From: Hymenobacter sp. GOD-10R
GTDB lineage: Bacteria > Bacteroidota > Bacteroidia > Cytophagales > Hymenobacteraceae
NCBI RefSeq assembly: GCF_035609205.1
Contig: NZ_CP141184.1
Coordinates: 4,099,001-4,163,000 of the forward strand
Direction of reading: 5' to 3'
DNA length: 64,000 bases
Made by a program: the position numbers and the translations under genes. Shown in pieces: positions 42,438 through 51,709 of this stretch. Position 1 is the first letter of the stretch. Each line of letters begins with the position of its first letter. The notes beneath the pieces were generated by a model. It saw only the letters and a list, made by a program, of their open reading frames with translations. It made no database searches and was not told the origin of the DNA.

Positions 42438-43873
42438 GCGGCGGGGACTGGTGCAGGTGAGGGTTTGGCTAGAGCGGGCAAAAAGGCGCGCAGCTCTTCG
42501 GCGGTGAGCGTTTGCAGCACGGCGGCGCGCAACTCGTCAGGCAGCGCACGTAAGGCGCGAATGGTGGCCTGCTGCTCATCGGTGAATTCTTCATCTAGTG
42601 GCGGCAAACCACGCAGGGCCCGAATCTCATTATCGGTCATCTTGGCGATGATTGCCGGGTCGATGTAATCGACAGGGTCTAGCTGCGTTACTGTTAGATC
42701 AAGCCCAGGGTAGATTTGCGCAAGCGCCTCCGTGAAGAGCTTGCGGCGCGGCTTTACCACGAGGCCAAACAGCTTGATGCTGTTGACGATCTGCTGATTG
42801 TTGCCTAGTAGGCCTGCTTGGTCAACGCCAATGAGTACCGGTGGCACGCCAATGTGGCGGCACACCTTGCCCACAATGCGGTTCACCATGTCGGTGAGGT
42901 TCTTCGAGTTGGGGCCGTTGTTGAAGAACTCCAGCTTGGGCAGCTCGTCTTCGGAATCAGCCGTCAGCAGGCCGATAGAAGCCCCGTTGGCGCTGCCTTT
43001 CATGCCCTTAAGAATCTTCTTAACCGCCGCTAAGTCTTCGGACTCTACCCAAGGAGCATCGTCTAAGGTTTCGTTTTCCGCTGGCTTAAAGTTTGGGTCT
43101 GGCTCGCCGCTGTACTTCTTGCCGACCACGGTCATAATGGCGTCGGGAAAGAAGCCATCCACGGCGTTTTTCAAGTCGTACTTGGAAATAGCGGCATCAT
43201 TCTCCAAATCCTCCTTACCGGAGTAGAAGGATGGCACCGCGTAGTTCGTACGGCCTGATTTCGCGGTAAACGCGTACAGCAAGTGCCCCCAGTAGCCTGC
43301 TTCGGAGTTAAAAGCAGCAATCACCTCTTCCGAAATCTCGTCTTGGCTGGCGCGGGCGTTGAACGGGAGATATACCCGGTTGTCGCTGGTGGTCATCTTG
43401 CCCTCGGCGAGGCCGTAGTTGATGACATAGCGCCCAAGTCCGTCCTTTTCGCGGCGCAAGCAGCTGGCTTCCTCCAGGAACACCTCGCCTACTTCGCCGC
43501 CGAAGGTGTAGCGCACAATCACGGCCACCCCAAAGCCAAACGCCAAGTCCCAACTAGCCTCTTCCAGCAGCTGGTTGAGCGTTTGGTGCTCGTTGGCCAT
43601 GGTGGTGGCCGTCACTTTGCTGGTAAAGCCTTCGCCGCCGATGAATTGCGCTAAGCGCTCAATGCAGGCTTCCGCCGTGCCCGAGTCGTAGACGATGCGC
43701 AAGACATCCTGGGGCAGCATGTTATTGCCGCCCCAGTTAATGATCTTGATTTTCTCCCCCTTGTCGCCGCTGGGCTCCACGGGTGCGAGCAGGTCAGGGC
43801 GCCAGCCACGGGCGGCGGCAACCGGTTCCATTTCAACACGCGTAGCAGTGGCAGGACGTTGGCGCTTGGCCAT
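42434..43873 (-). CDS. Portal protein
   Basis: A 479-aa protein that forms the ring through which DNA enters the capsid. Typical portal features are seen: NNMLPQDVLRIVYDSGTAEA near the N-terminus, and HIGVPPVLIGVDQAGLLGNN with the following QQIVNSIKLF, the conserved portal stem and helix block. The C-terminal part is charged. It is transcribed after the capsid gene, an unusual order. Confidence 0.8.
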   Translation of the reverse strand: MAKRQRPATATRVEMEPVAAARGWRPDLLAPVEPSGDKGEKIKIINWGGNNMLPQDVLRIVYDSGTAEACIERLAQFIGGEGFTSKVTATTMANEHQTLNQLLEEASWDLAFGFGVAVIVRYTFGGEVGEVFLEEASCLRREKDGLGRYVINYGLAEGKMTTSDNRVYLPFNARASQDEISEEVIAAFNSEAGYWGHLLYAFTAKSGRTNYAVPSFYSGKEDLENDAAISKYDLKNAVDGFFPDAIMTVVGKKYSGEPDPNFKPAENETLDDAPWVESEDLAAVKKILKGMKGSANGASIGLLTADSEDELPKLEFFNNGPNSKNLTDMVNRIVGKVCRHIGVPPVLIGVDQAGLLGNNQQIVNSIKLFGLVVKPRRKLFTEALAQIYPGLDLTVTQLDPVDYIDPAIIAKMTDNEIRALRGLPPLDEEFTDEQQATIRALRALPDELRAAVLQTLTAEELRAFLPALAKPSPAPVPAA

Positions 43874-43910
43874 ACGAATCAGGGATTAAGGGAGAGAAAG
43901 CGGGAAAGGA

Positions 43911-44549
43911 TTACTTCGGGTCGACGTCCGAAGGGCCGGTGCTGTCGCCGGTGGCGTCCGTGGCACCCGTGTCGCTGCTACTGGTGGTATCTTCCGCCTC
44001 GAGCTCAGCTTCGCGTTGCGCCGTTTTGGCTTTGAGCTGCTTGATGGTGAGCTTGGGGTCAGCCTCTTCCCCGAAAGCTGCTTTGTAATCAGCTTGGGCC
44101 TGCTCTTTCTCGGTGAGCTTTGGAGCCTCGGCCTGCTCATCTTTGGCGCCTTCGGTTGCAATGGCTTTGCCATCCTTCAGGAAGGCATGCCCGTAGCCGT
44201 TCTCAATGAAGAACTCGGCGTCTTTATCGGTCAGATTCTCGGCGGATACGACTTTGGCGTGCTGCTCATGCACGAAGGTTTGGTTCTCGAAGCCAGGGGC
44301 GAGGGTGTAGGTTTGCTTTGCCACAGTTTCAGGGTGTAGAATGCGTTGGGCCTGGCGGATGTAGCTAGTGACAGCCGCGTTATAGTCGGAGAATTGGCAC
44401 TGGCGGCAGGAGCCGGCGGCGGTGCCGGTGAGGGCGCTGTAGAGCGCGGCGAGGGTAGCGAGCCCCGCAGGGCTGCGCTTCTCGGTGAGGGGTGTACTGG
44501 CCCAGCTCTCAGCCTGGGCCAGCAATTCCTCGGTGTAGTTGACAGCCAC
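43911..44549 (-). CDS. Phage structural protein, unknown, acidic tail
   Basis: A 212-aa protein. The N-terminal part has a Cys pair (SCRQCQFSDY, about 47-56) and helices; the C-terminal third is very charged and ends in Asp/Ser/Thr/Gly. It lies between the tube-like protein and the portal. A head-tail joining or decoration role is possible. Confidence 0.5.
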   Translation of the reverse strand: MAVNYTEELLAQAESWASTPLTEKRSPAGLATLAALYSALTGTAAGSCRQCQFSDYNAAVTSYIRQAQRILHPETVAKQTYTLAPGFENQTFVHEQHAKVVSAENLTDKDAEFFIENGYGHAFLKDGKAIATEGAKDEQAEAPKLTEKEQAQADYKAAFGEEADPKLTIKQLKAKTAQREAELEAEDTTSSSDTGATDATGDSTGPSDVDPK

Positions 44550-44553
44550 GGGG

Positions 44554-45150
44554 CTAGGCCGGGTCTGCCAGCGTTAGGCTATCCAAGTAGGTAGCCGATG
44601 CTTTTAGCTGATCGGTTTCACCGTCTTCGAGTGCTACCTCGAAGAATAAGGGCAGCTCCGTGTCCTCGCCGGTAATGGTGGCAATAAACTCATCGTTCGG
44701 ATCAAGCAAGCCCGTACCCGTGCCATCGGTGGCGGATCCACCTTCGGAACCGAAGTTCCAGAAGTACACCCGAATGGTGCCCTTGGCCGTCTCTTGGAAA
44801 ACGATCTTGCCGTCGGCGCGCATGAACTCCATCAAGGCTTTTGCCTCTAGGCCAGTCTGGTACTTGAACTGCGAAACAACGGTCTGGGCGTTCACCACGC
44901 CGCCGTTCTCGCCCGTGCTAATGGCCGAAGCACCCGAGCCTTTCTTCGCTTTGCCATTGGCTTTGATGCCTTTTTCACCCGTCTTCAGGGTGAAGCTGGA
45001 AAGAGCACCCGTGTTATTGTAGGTCGCGCCGCCCGCGAGTTGAGGTTTCTGAAAAACCCACTGACGACCTGTCGTGCCGCCTGACGTATTGCAGTAGGCG
45101 CTTGAGACGTTCTTGCTAAGCTTATTGCAGATGGTTTGTAGTCCTGCCAT
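44554..45150 (-). CDS. Possible major tail tube protein
   Basis: A 198-aa protein with a glycine- and threonine-rich, beta-type composition, a length common for siphophage tube proteins. Blocks GRQWVFQKPQLAGGATYNNT and IRVYFWNFGSEGG are typical of soluble structural proteins. It lies directly after the capsid gene. A decoration protein is the alternative. Confidence 0.45.
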   Translation of the reverse strand: MAGLQTICNKLSKNVSSAYCNTSGGTTGRQWVFQKPQLAGGATYNNTGALSSFTLKTGEKGIKANGKAKKGSGASAISTGENGGVVNAQTVVSQFKYQTGLEAKALMEFMRADGKIVFQETAKGTIRVYFWNFGSEGGSATDGTGTGLLDPNDEFIATITGEDTELPLFFEVALEDGETDQLKASATYLDSLTLADPA

Positions 45151-45223
45151 GTCTGTAGTTGGGGTTGAAATGGCCCTAGCACGAGGCTAGGGCGGGTTTC
45201 ACAAGAGATAGAATGGCAGAGAG

Positions 45224-46309
45224 CTAGACCGCGAACGAAACCAAGATGTCGTAGGCGAAGCCAGCACCGAGGCGGAAGAGCACGCGCCACCAGTTGATGC
45301 GGGTGCGGGCCTCGTACTTGAATTCGGCCGTGGTCATGTCGGACTCTAGGTCCGTTGCCCAGATCAAATTCTTGGGCGCCGTGTAGAGGGCTAGGTGCGG
45401 CGAAGCTGTTGGGAAGTCTTTCTTCATGTACTGCTCCCACACGCGCAGCTCCTTGATCTCAACACCATCGTAGTAGTAGGTGCGGCTGTTCTTCTCGTAC
45501 TCCAGCTTGAGCGAGTTCTCGGTGCTTTCGTTCGGCGAGTAGGCGAACTTAAGCAGGCGGAATAGGCTCTTGGTGAGGTAAATTACCTTTTGACCATCGT
45601 CCACGTCCTGCAACTCATCCGAGCAGTTAATCACTAAATCTTCGAGAACAGGGAAGATTTTCTTGGGGTCTGCCTTTAATGCGGCGTAGTCCAAGGCTGC
45701 ACCACGATAGGTGCCAGTAGCACCAGTAGCACCAGCGGTTGGGGCAGCCGTCAGCAGCTTTTTGCGCAGGCCGTTGGTTTGATTGTAATCCTTGTTGGCG
45801 CTGGATTTATCGGCCAGCATCCAGATGCGTAGCGCATCACCATATACCACGGGGGTTACCGTTTCATTAAGGGCTAGATCGAGCAGGTTGGCAAACTCGG
45901 GCTGGTTGCCCACCGGCACCTTGGCGATGCCGCCCTCGGCGTAGGCGCGCACCAGCGTTTCGATCTGCGTACCCGTGAGGTCCGAATCTTCCGCGTGGCC
46001 CGCTTTGAGCATGCCCTGCATGATGGTGTTCAGGAACGTCTCGGCGCAGTCTTCGTCCTGGGCCATCAGCGGATCGACACTGATTTCGTTCGTGACGAAG
46101 GTGGCCAGCGCGCCGGTGCCTTGGAACTCGCCGCAGCCCGTGTCTTTCACGGTTACTTTGTTCTTGGCGAGCAGACCTTGCATGACAACGCTGGTCTTGA
46201 TGTTTTCCACCACGCGGATGCCCAGCTCTTCGAGCGTCGGTATCTTGCGGGCGGGTTGGGTCACAACGGCCACCGGGGGCCGGTAAGAAGGAATATTTTC
46301 GAAAAACAT
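45224..46309 (-). CDS. Major capsid protein (probable)
   Basis: A 361-aa protein. The C-terminal half has the pattern expected for HK97-like coat proteins of Bacteroidota phages (EFKYEARTRINWWRVLFRLG). It follows the protease-scaffold gene after about 60 bp, the usual place for a capsid gene. No cleavage site can be set from sequence. Confidence 0.7.
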   Translation of the reverse strand: MFFENIPSYRPPVAVVTQPARKIPTLEELGIRVVENIKTSVVMQGLLAKNKVTVKDTGCGEFQGTGALATFVTNEISVDPLMAQDEDCAETFLNTIMQGMLKAGHAEDSDLTGTQIETLVRAYAEGGIAKVPVGNQPEFANLLDLALNETVTPVVYGDALRIWMLADKSSANKDYNQTNGLRKKLLTAAPTAGATGATGTYRGAALDYAALKADPKKIFPVLEDLVINCSDELQDVDDGQKVIYLTKSLFRLLKFAYSPNESTENSLKLEYEKNSRTYYYDGVEIKELRVWEQYMKKDFPTASPHLALYTAPKNLIWATDLESDMTTAEFKYEARTRINWWRVLFRLGAGFAYDILVSFAV

Positions 46310-46369
46310 AACAGTGGGGTAGCTTAAAGCGGTGAGGATGAAAAAGAGCCAGCTAGCTAGGGGTTGTGG

Positions 46370-47674
46370 TTATAGCTGCGCGTGATGTTCAGCCTTGGGC
46401 TTTGGCTTCCCATTGCTGTTTTTGGGGTCAGTTTGGGGCGTGGGCTTACCACCGGCGGGCGTAGGCTTAGCGGGCACCGCTTTGCTGAAGGCAGTTACTT
46501 TGCCTTCCATTGAATCCAAGCGCGTCACGATGGGCGCTAGGGCGGCCGTGATGGCAGCGGTCAGCGCTTCAGTGTCAGCAGCAGGAGCAGCAGGATCATC
46601 GCCCTCGCCTTCTGCGGAAGGGGTGTTGATTTCCGTTACCACGCCGCCAGCCACCACGATTTCGCGGCCGTCTTCGGCTTCGTAGGTGGCGTCGTCGGTG
46701 GGCTCAGTGAGGGCCTCATCGTTGAACACGGCTGAATCAACTGCGAGCGCGCCGTCGGTGTAGAGGGTGCCAGCGCCATTTGCTAGCACGGTCGGCTCGG
46801 CAACCGCTTCGGGTGCGTCGCCTTCAGCCGTGATGGTAACGCCCATTTGCTGGGCAAAAGCCTTCACGGCAGCAATGTTGGCCGCTTTAGCAGCGGCCGT
46901 AGTGGTAGGTTTAGCAGGTTTGGTAGCCGGCTTTTTTGCAGTAGTAGCCATCGGGCGTGGGGTTATAGCAGCCCGGCGGGCTACTGGGGTTTTGAGTTTG
47001 GGAAGAGGCTTTTGGCGGGCGGTCAGCGCGTGCTTGGTAGCGCGGGCCACTGCTGGGGCAAGTCGGGGGCGGCGCGCCTCAATCAAGGCAGTCGCGGCAG
47101 CCGGTGTGATCTTGGCGGTTAGCGGCTTAACCGTGCTAGCTAGACCGAATTGCTTTGCTTGGGTAGCCGTGAACCAAGTGTCCTTGGTCATCCACTGCGT
47201 TACGGTGTCGACTGTTTGGCCCGTGCGGGACACCATGTAGTCAAGCAGCAGTTGATTCGTATTGTCAAGCCGGTCGGCTTGCGCGCGCAGGTCTTTGGAG
47301 GTCTCGGCGAAAACGCCACCGTTGAAGCTAGCTGCGTGCAGCATCATCTGCGCCGTGTATTCCATCTCGGGTGCTTGATCAGCGGCGAGCGCCAACGGCA
47401 CGGCCATACTCGCGGCGTACCCTGAGATGTAGGAGCGGATAGGCAACTTGAGCCCACGCAGCCGGTTGATGATGTTGAAGCCCTCTAGGGCATTGCCGCC
47501 ATCACAAGCGCCAATGCTGAGTAGGATGGAATCAGCTTTCTCGCCAATGGCTTCGGCAAACCAAAGCCGCATTTCAATCTCACTCCAAGTAATACCTTCT
47601 ACCCACTCGCAGGTATCCCAATCCATGTAGGATTCACCGATGTAGGAAGGGACGTTGATAACGAGTTCGGGCAT
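46370..47674 (-). CDS. ClpP-type prohead protease fused to a scaffold-like domain
   Basis: A 434-aa protein. Residues about 1-190 are a ClpP-like serine protease: ISGYAASMAVPLALA carries the active Ser, and QMMLHAASF the His. A long Lys/Ala/Thr-rich linker and an acidic, helical part (about 265-434) follow; this looks like a capsid scaffold to be cut by the protease. The ATG at 47674 begins the protease fold; upstream frame to 47779 is not needed. A promoter is seen just upstream on this strand. Confidence 0.82.
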   Translation of the reverse strand: MPELVINVPSYIGESYMDWDTCEWVEGITWSEIEMRLWFAEAIGEKADSILLSIGACDGGNALEGFNIINRLRGLKLPIRSYISGYAASMAVPLALAADQAPEMEYTAQMMLHAASFNGGVFAETSKDLRAQADRLDNTNQLLLDYMVSRTGQTVDTVTQWMTKDTWFTATQAKQFGLASTVKPLTAKITPAAATALIEARRPRLAPAVARATKHALTARQKPLPKLKTPVARRAAITPRPMATTAKKPATKPAKPTTTAAAKAANIAAVKAFAQQMGVTITAEGDAPEAVAEPTVLANGAGTLYTDGALAVDSAVFNDEALTEPTDDATYEAEDGREIVVAGGVVTEINTPSAEGEGDDPAAPAADTEALTAAITAALAPIVTRLDSMEGKVTAFSKAVPAKPTPAGGKPTPQTDPKNSNGKPKPKAEHHAQL

Positions 47675-47703
47675 AGTTGCGCAGCAGGTTGGGTGCTGTG
47701 CAA

Positions 47704-47735
47704 CAAAGCTTTTACCAGTATTGGGATAGTACAAA
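47704..47735 (-). promoter_or_regulatory. Candidate promoter for the head module (TTTG-N20-AAGCTTTG)
   Basis: On the minus strand TTTG (47735-47732) and AAGCTTTG (47711-47704) are 20 bp apart; the -7 box differs from TAnnTTTG in one base. Predicted start near 47697, 23 nt before the protease ATG. It would drive protease, capsid and portal genes separately from the tail module. Confidence 0.5.
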
Positions 47736-47759
47736 TAAGCGAACCACTTTGCGACAGGT

Positions 47760-47776
47760 TTGCAACCATTATGCAA
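47760..47776. promoter_or_regulatory. Palindrome TTGCA-N7-TGCAA, possible operator of the RHH gene
   Basis: A 5+5-bp inverted repeat lies 8 bp before the RHH-like gene's ATG and within 30 bp of the head-module promoter. TTGC-like half-sites repeat nearby (CTTTGCGACAGG). RHH repressors often bind such tandem palindromes. Confidence 0.35.
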
Positions 47777-47784
47777 CAACTCCT

Positions 47785-47943
47785 ATGCACGTTAGCCCAA
47801 AGCCCAACATCACCAAGAAATTAAAAGACATGGCCCAGCAGCAGGGTATTACACTCAACGCCTTGGTGGTGCCATTCCTCAACGACATTGCGGAAGGCCG
47901 TCTTGTCAGAGTACCACACTACCCGAGCCAGCCACAGAAATAG
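47785..47943 (+). CDS. Small RHH-like regulator (Arc/MetJ fold) on the opposite strand
   Basis: A 52-aa protein: NITKKLKDMAQQQGITLNAL fits a ribbon-helix-helix DNA-binding protein. It is encoded opposite to the late genes, divergent from the protease gene, and followed by a bidirectional terminator. The ATG at 47785 starts the fold; the longer frame begins in the divergent gene's leader. It may repress the head-module promoter. Confidence 0.55.
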   Translation: MHVSPKPNITKKLKDMAQQQGITLNALVVPFLNDIAEGRLVRVPHYPSQPQK

Positions 47944-47972
47944 AAAAAGCCCGGCACAACACCGGGCTTTTT
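47944..47972. terminator. Bidirectional terminator in the plus-strand cassette
   Basis: Perfect 11-bp arms AAAAAGCCCGG (47944-47954) and 47962-47972, loop 7 nt, flanked by A- and T-runs. It ends the RHH gene on the plus strand and, read on the minus strand, should stop late transcripts coming from the tape measure gene. Confidence 0.85.
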
Positions 47973-47986
47973 TGTTACTTGGTAGC

Positions 47987-48463
47987 ATGAAAACGCTATA
48001 CGCTCTTGCTATCCTCCTATCATGCTTATTGCCTACGCTCGTCTTCGCACAGGTGCCTTCCGCCACGCCACTCAAGAAGGCCAACGCTATCTTAATTGAA
48101 ACCACTGATAGCGCTACTGTAGCCTACAGAAACATGGGCCGGTTGCTAGTTACGGAAGGCTACACTATCGCAGTCTCTAACGCTGACTTTGCTACCATTT
48201 CAACGGGTGACAAGCCCGGCAAGCATGGTGTTTTGCAAGCCTTCACCGTGCTGGTAACGCCTATGAAAGCAGGATCTCAGATTATACTAACCGGTACTTT
48301 CGCAGATACCAACATGGGTGTTTTATCTCCAGGTGTTGGCTATCAACGCATACCGATTGCTAACTCAGGCATGAAGGGTAGCCCGGTACAAAACACTTGG
48401 GCAAGCCTTGACGCATTAGCCAAAGCGTACCCAGGTGGCAAGGTGCTGTACTTGATCAAGTAG
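47987..48463 (+). CDS. Secreted protein of unknown function (moron candidate)
   Basis: A 158-aa protein with a clear signal peptide (MKTLYALAILLSCLLPTLVFAQ). It is not a phage structural type; the mature part is beta-rich with GDKPGKHGVLQAFTVLVTPM. It stands alone on the plus strand between tape measure and protease genes, so it could be expressed in the lysogen. The stop abuts the tape measure stop (convergent). Confidence 0.6.
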   Translation: MKTLYALAILLSCLLPTLVFAQVPSATPLKKANAILIETTDSATVAYRNMGRLLVTEGYTIAVSNADFATISTGDKPGKHGVLQAFTVLVTPMKAGSQIILTGTFADTNMGVLSPGVGYQRIPIANSGMKGSPVQNTWASLDALAKAYPGGKVLYLIK

Positions 48464-51400
48464 CTACTCCCCAGACCTGCTATCCGTCACTGCCTGCCGG
48501 CGCTGGCTGTCTTGCAGCGTACTTACTCCTACATCTAGCTTCACTCCCTTTAGGGCTTGCGCGGTGGCTTTACCGATCTCGCTGGCCGAAGGCGGTACGT
48601 TACCCCGTAGATACTGCCGCGTGTAGGCATCTGGTATCACAGTACCGTCGGCGAACCTAGGTCGTTGCAAGGTTGGCATGGCAGGCGTCAGCGGCTTGCC
48701 CCCACCTAGCACGTTGAGCATGGAAGCAACGGGCCGTAATGAAGGATTACGCCACACGCCTTTTGCCAGAATGATCTCATCTTTCTCCGCCTCGCCGTAG
48801 TGGTAGCCACTGCGGCTGTAGAGCTGCACGCCGCCTTGCTCGTGCGAGGCGCCACCGAGTACCGTGCCTTGTGCGAATTGCTTGGGCGGCGGCGCGGCAA
48901 GTGCGCCCTTCACAGCACCAAAGGCTGCTTTGATAAGCGCGACTTGCCCAGCGGCAGCCACTAAGTTTAGCGGAAACGGAAGCGACGCAATTGATTTTGC
49001 GGTGGCTTCTACCGTTGCTGTGATGACAGACTTTTCCAACGCGTCTAGCAGAATCACCAACGTCTTTCTGGTAAATTCTTCCAGGCTCAAACCGGTGTCG
49101 CTGAGCAGTTGTCCAAACAGCTCGCCTATTTGCTCACCTACCGTTCGGGCGGTCTCAATTGACTCCAAGCTCTTGGCTGTGATGCGTTCTAGATTGGCAA
49201 TTCGCAGATCGGTGAGTGCCTGATCATCGGCGGCCGTATCCCGATTGAACTGCTCGTTTACGCTACGGCGGGCACTGATGTGGGCTAACTCTTGCTGAAA
49301 CAAGGCATCTTGATATTCCTGCTCCGTAAGCTTGCCACCAGCACGCGCCTTTTCCAACTGGTTCCGCTCTTCTTGAAAGAACGTTTCGGCTGCCTTGAGG
49401 CGTGATTGGTAGACAATTTCTTGTGTCTGCGCCTCAGCATTGGCATTAATAAGCCGCTCCTGCGCGGCCCGTTGCTCGCCTTGGATTCGATCATCAATGG
49501 CCTGTTGCTGCTGTTGACGCTGCTGCTCAATCAACTCCTTTTGCAGGGCAATCTCTTCGTCTGATCCTTTGCGAATTGTGGCCAGCCGAGCCGTGATGTT
49601 GTTTACCTCTTGCTGCACTTCCAGAGCGGCCCGCTGCTTGAAGGTGTCTTCGAGCAGCTTGGTACTGTCGGCATCGTACTTGGCCTGAATCGTTTTGCGC
49701 TGCGCCAACGTCAGGTTTGCTGCGGCGAGTTGGCCATCCCGCTCTAGCTTGAGTTGGCGCTGGCGGATGTTGAGCTCTTCGTCGCTGGCTACCTGCACCT
49801 GTTGCAGTCGCTGGTTGAGGGCAACATTCTCCAAGGCGGCCGCTTGCTGAATGGCCTGCTGCTGAAACGCTAAGCGGGCCTGCTGAATCTCGAAATCTGC
49901 TTTGGCCGTGATGAGCTTGCGCTGGTTGTTGGTGAGCCCTAGCTCGGTGAGGTCGGCCTGGGCCTGGGCCCGAATGCCGCGAATGCGCGCCTCTAGCTCC
50001 GCTCGTGACCCTTTGGCCGCTTCAACCACCTGCTGCTCGTAGTAGGCTTTGGTATCGGCAGCGGCCCGCTCTCTGGCTTCTTTCTCTAACTGAAACCGAT
50101 TCGTGATTAACTCGTTTTGCTTGCCGGCCGCATCCTCCTGAATATCCACGAGCTCATTCTGGGCCTCTTTAAATTCCTTGAGCTGCTCGTTGTTGGCTTT
50201 GTTGAAGCCGCCGCGGCGCTCAATTTCCAGCTGCAAAATATCGACCCGGCGTTTCGCTAGGTCCACGAGTCGGCTTTCCCGCTCCAGTTCAATTTTGTAG
50301 GCATCCTCGTTGGCCTTGCGGCGCGTGGTGAGCGAGTTAAACTCATCATCCCGAATGTTCTTGAGCCGCTCGACCTGATTGAGCAGCTTCTTGTTGGTGT
50401 CGATGTTGTTGATCTGATCGCGCTCTAATCGCTGCCTGGCTTTGCTCAGATCACCAGCGAGCTTGGTCTCGCGCTCAATCTCGTCGCCGACACCCGCAAA
50501 GGACTGCCGCGCCGTTTCAGCCGCGGCCGAGAAGTCCCCGGACAGCGCTTGAAACACGGCTTTGCCGAATGTGCCGATCCGATCGGTGAGCACGTCCACG
50601 ACGGCACCGACCTTGGTCATGGCCGTTTCCACCAGCTGGGTGCCCTCGCGGGTTTTAGCGAGAAACGTCACCAGCGAGCCGAGGATCACCAGGAACGCCC
50701 CGAGCCCCGTAGCAATCAAAGCTAGCCGCAGCGCGCCTAGGGCTAAGGTCTCGCCAGCAGTGGCGGCTCTGGCCAAGGCAGCGGCCTGGCTGTACTTGGC
50801 TTGCAAGTCGCTGACCTTATCAATGGCCCCGCCGAGTACGCCGTTTTGCTTAGCGAGATCAAGCACCGAGACTTTTGCCTCTTTGGTTTCAGCCGTGGAC
50901 TCGCTGAGCGTCTTATTGGCGGCGGCAATCTGAAAGCCAATCTTGCGGTAGCTCTCCGTCATCTCGCCGCCGGTCTCCACAATTTTAGCCTGCTCCTGCT
51001 CCAGCTTAACCAAGTTCTGCACGGCGGGCTGAATCTCTTTTGAGTAGTTCTCAATGGCGTTCGTGGCCTCTTCGTAGCTCTTGCCCTGCTTGGCCGCCGC
51101 CTGCTGCGCCGCGGTCATAAAGCCCGCAATCTTGGCCTGGCTTTCGCCGAACGCGCGGCTGCTTTGATCTAGGTCCTTCTGCTGCTCTTGGAGCTTGACG
51201 AGCTCCTGCACGATGCTTTCAAACGAGCCCTTAAGCTGATTAGCGTAGTCGCCGACGTTGCGGCGGTAGTCGCCAATACTGGCGCCGGCTAGCTTCAACT
51301 CTTCGTTGATGCGCAGGGTCTCGGCTTGCAGCAGCTTGCCCGCCTCGGAGTTTTCCCGCTCGGCTTTACTCAAGGCGTTGTAAGCAGCCGTGTTGGCGGC

Positions 51401-51700
51401 TAGCTGGGCCTTGAGCTGATCGACGGAGCCCTCGGCGAGTTCGGTGCTTTTGTTGAACGCGTCCAGGTTTTTCGAGGCGGCGTTGTACTCTTTTTGCAGC
51501 GCGCCAATGGTGCCCTTTAGCTCGACTTGGCGCTTGGCAAATTCCTCATCGGCAATCGTGCCCGCCTTGCGCATGGCGGTGAGCTCCTGCTGCGCTTTGC
51601 GGTTGGTTTCCAGCTCCAGCGTGAGCCCTTCCATCTTCTTGATTTCCTGCGCTGGGTCAAGCTGGATGCGGATAATAACGGTTTCGTTGGCCTCTGCCAT
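48464..51700 (-). CDS. Tail tape measure protein
   Basis: A 1078-aa protein that sets tail length. It is nearly all coiled coil (about 1-290 and 430-920, with many Gln/Glu/Arg heptads), with a hydrophobic segment (about 320-350, LGALRLALIATGLGAFLVIL) and a C-terminal part with another hydrophobic stretch and the pattern GGASHEQGGVQLYSRSGYHY, seen at the end of many tape measures. Its length would fit a tail of roughly 150 nm if the usual 1.5 Å per residue holds. Confidence 0.88.
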   Translation of the reverse strand: MAEANETVIIRIQLDPAQEIKKMEGLTLELETNRKAQQELTAMRKAGTIADEEFAKRQVELKGTIGALQKEYNAASKNLDAFNKSTELAEGSVDQLKAQLAANTAAYNALSKAERENSEAGKLLQAETLRINEELKLAGASIGDYRRNVGDYANQLKGSFESIVQELVKLQEQQKDLDQSSRAFGESQAKIAGFMTAAQQAAAKQGKSYEEATNAIENYSKEIQPAVQNLVKLEQEQAKIVETGGEMTESYRKIGFQIAAANKTLSESTAETKEAKVSVLDLAKQNGVLGGAIDKVSDLQAKYSQAAALARAATAGETLALGALRLALIATGLGAFLVILGSLVTFLAKTREGTQLVETAMTKVGAVVDVLTDRIGTFGKAVFQALSGDFSAAAETARQSFAGVGDEIERETKLAGDLSKARQRLERDQINNIDTNKKLLNQVERLKNIRDDEFNSLTTRRKANEDAYKIELERESRLVDLAKRRVDILQLEIERRGGFNKANNEQLKEFKEAQNELVDIQEDAAGKQNELITNRFQLEKEARERAAADTKAYYEQQVVEAAKGSRAELEARIRGIRAQAQADLTELGLTNNQRKLITAKADFEIQQARLAFQQQAIQQAAALENVALNQRLQQVQVASDEELNIRQRQLKLERDGQLAAANLTLAQRKTIQAKYDADSTKLLEDTFKQRAALEVQQEVNNITARLATIRKGSDEEIALQKELIEQQRQQQQQAIDDRIQGEQRAAQERLINANAEAQTQEIVYQSRLKAAETFFQEERNQLEKARAGGKLTEQEYQDALFQQELAHISARRSVNEQFNRDTAADDQALTDLRIANLERITAKSLESIETARTVGEQIGELFGQLLSDTGLSLEEFTRKTLVILLDALEKSVITATVEATAKSIASLPFPLNLVAAAGQVALIKAAFGAVKGALAAPPPKQFAQGTVLGGASHEQGGVQLYSRSGYHYGEAEKDEIILAKGVWRNPSLRPVASMLNVLGGGKPLTPAMPTLQRPRFADGTVIPDAYTRQYLRGNVPPSASEIGKATAQALKGVKLDVGVSTLQDSQRRQAVTDSRSGE

Positions 51701-51709
51701 AACTGTAGC

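Noticed and set aside
47785..48463. RHH protein plus secreted protein as a toxin-antitoxin pair
   Set aside because: The second protein has a signal peptide, does not look like a known toxin, and a terminator lies between the two genes.
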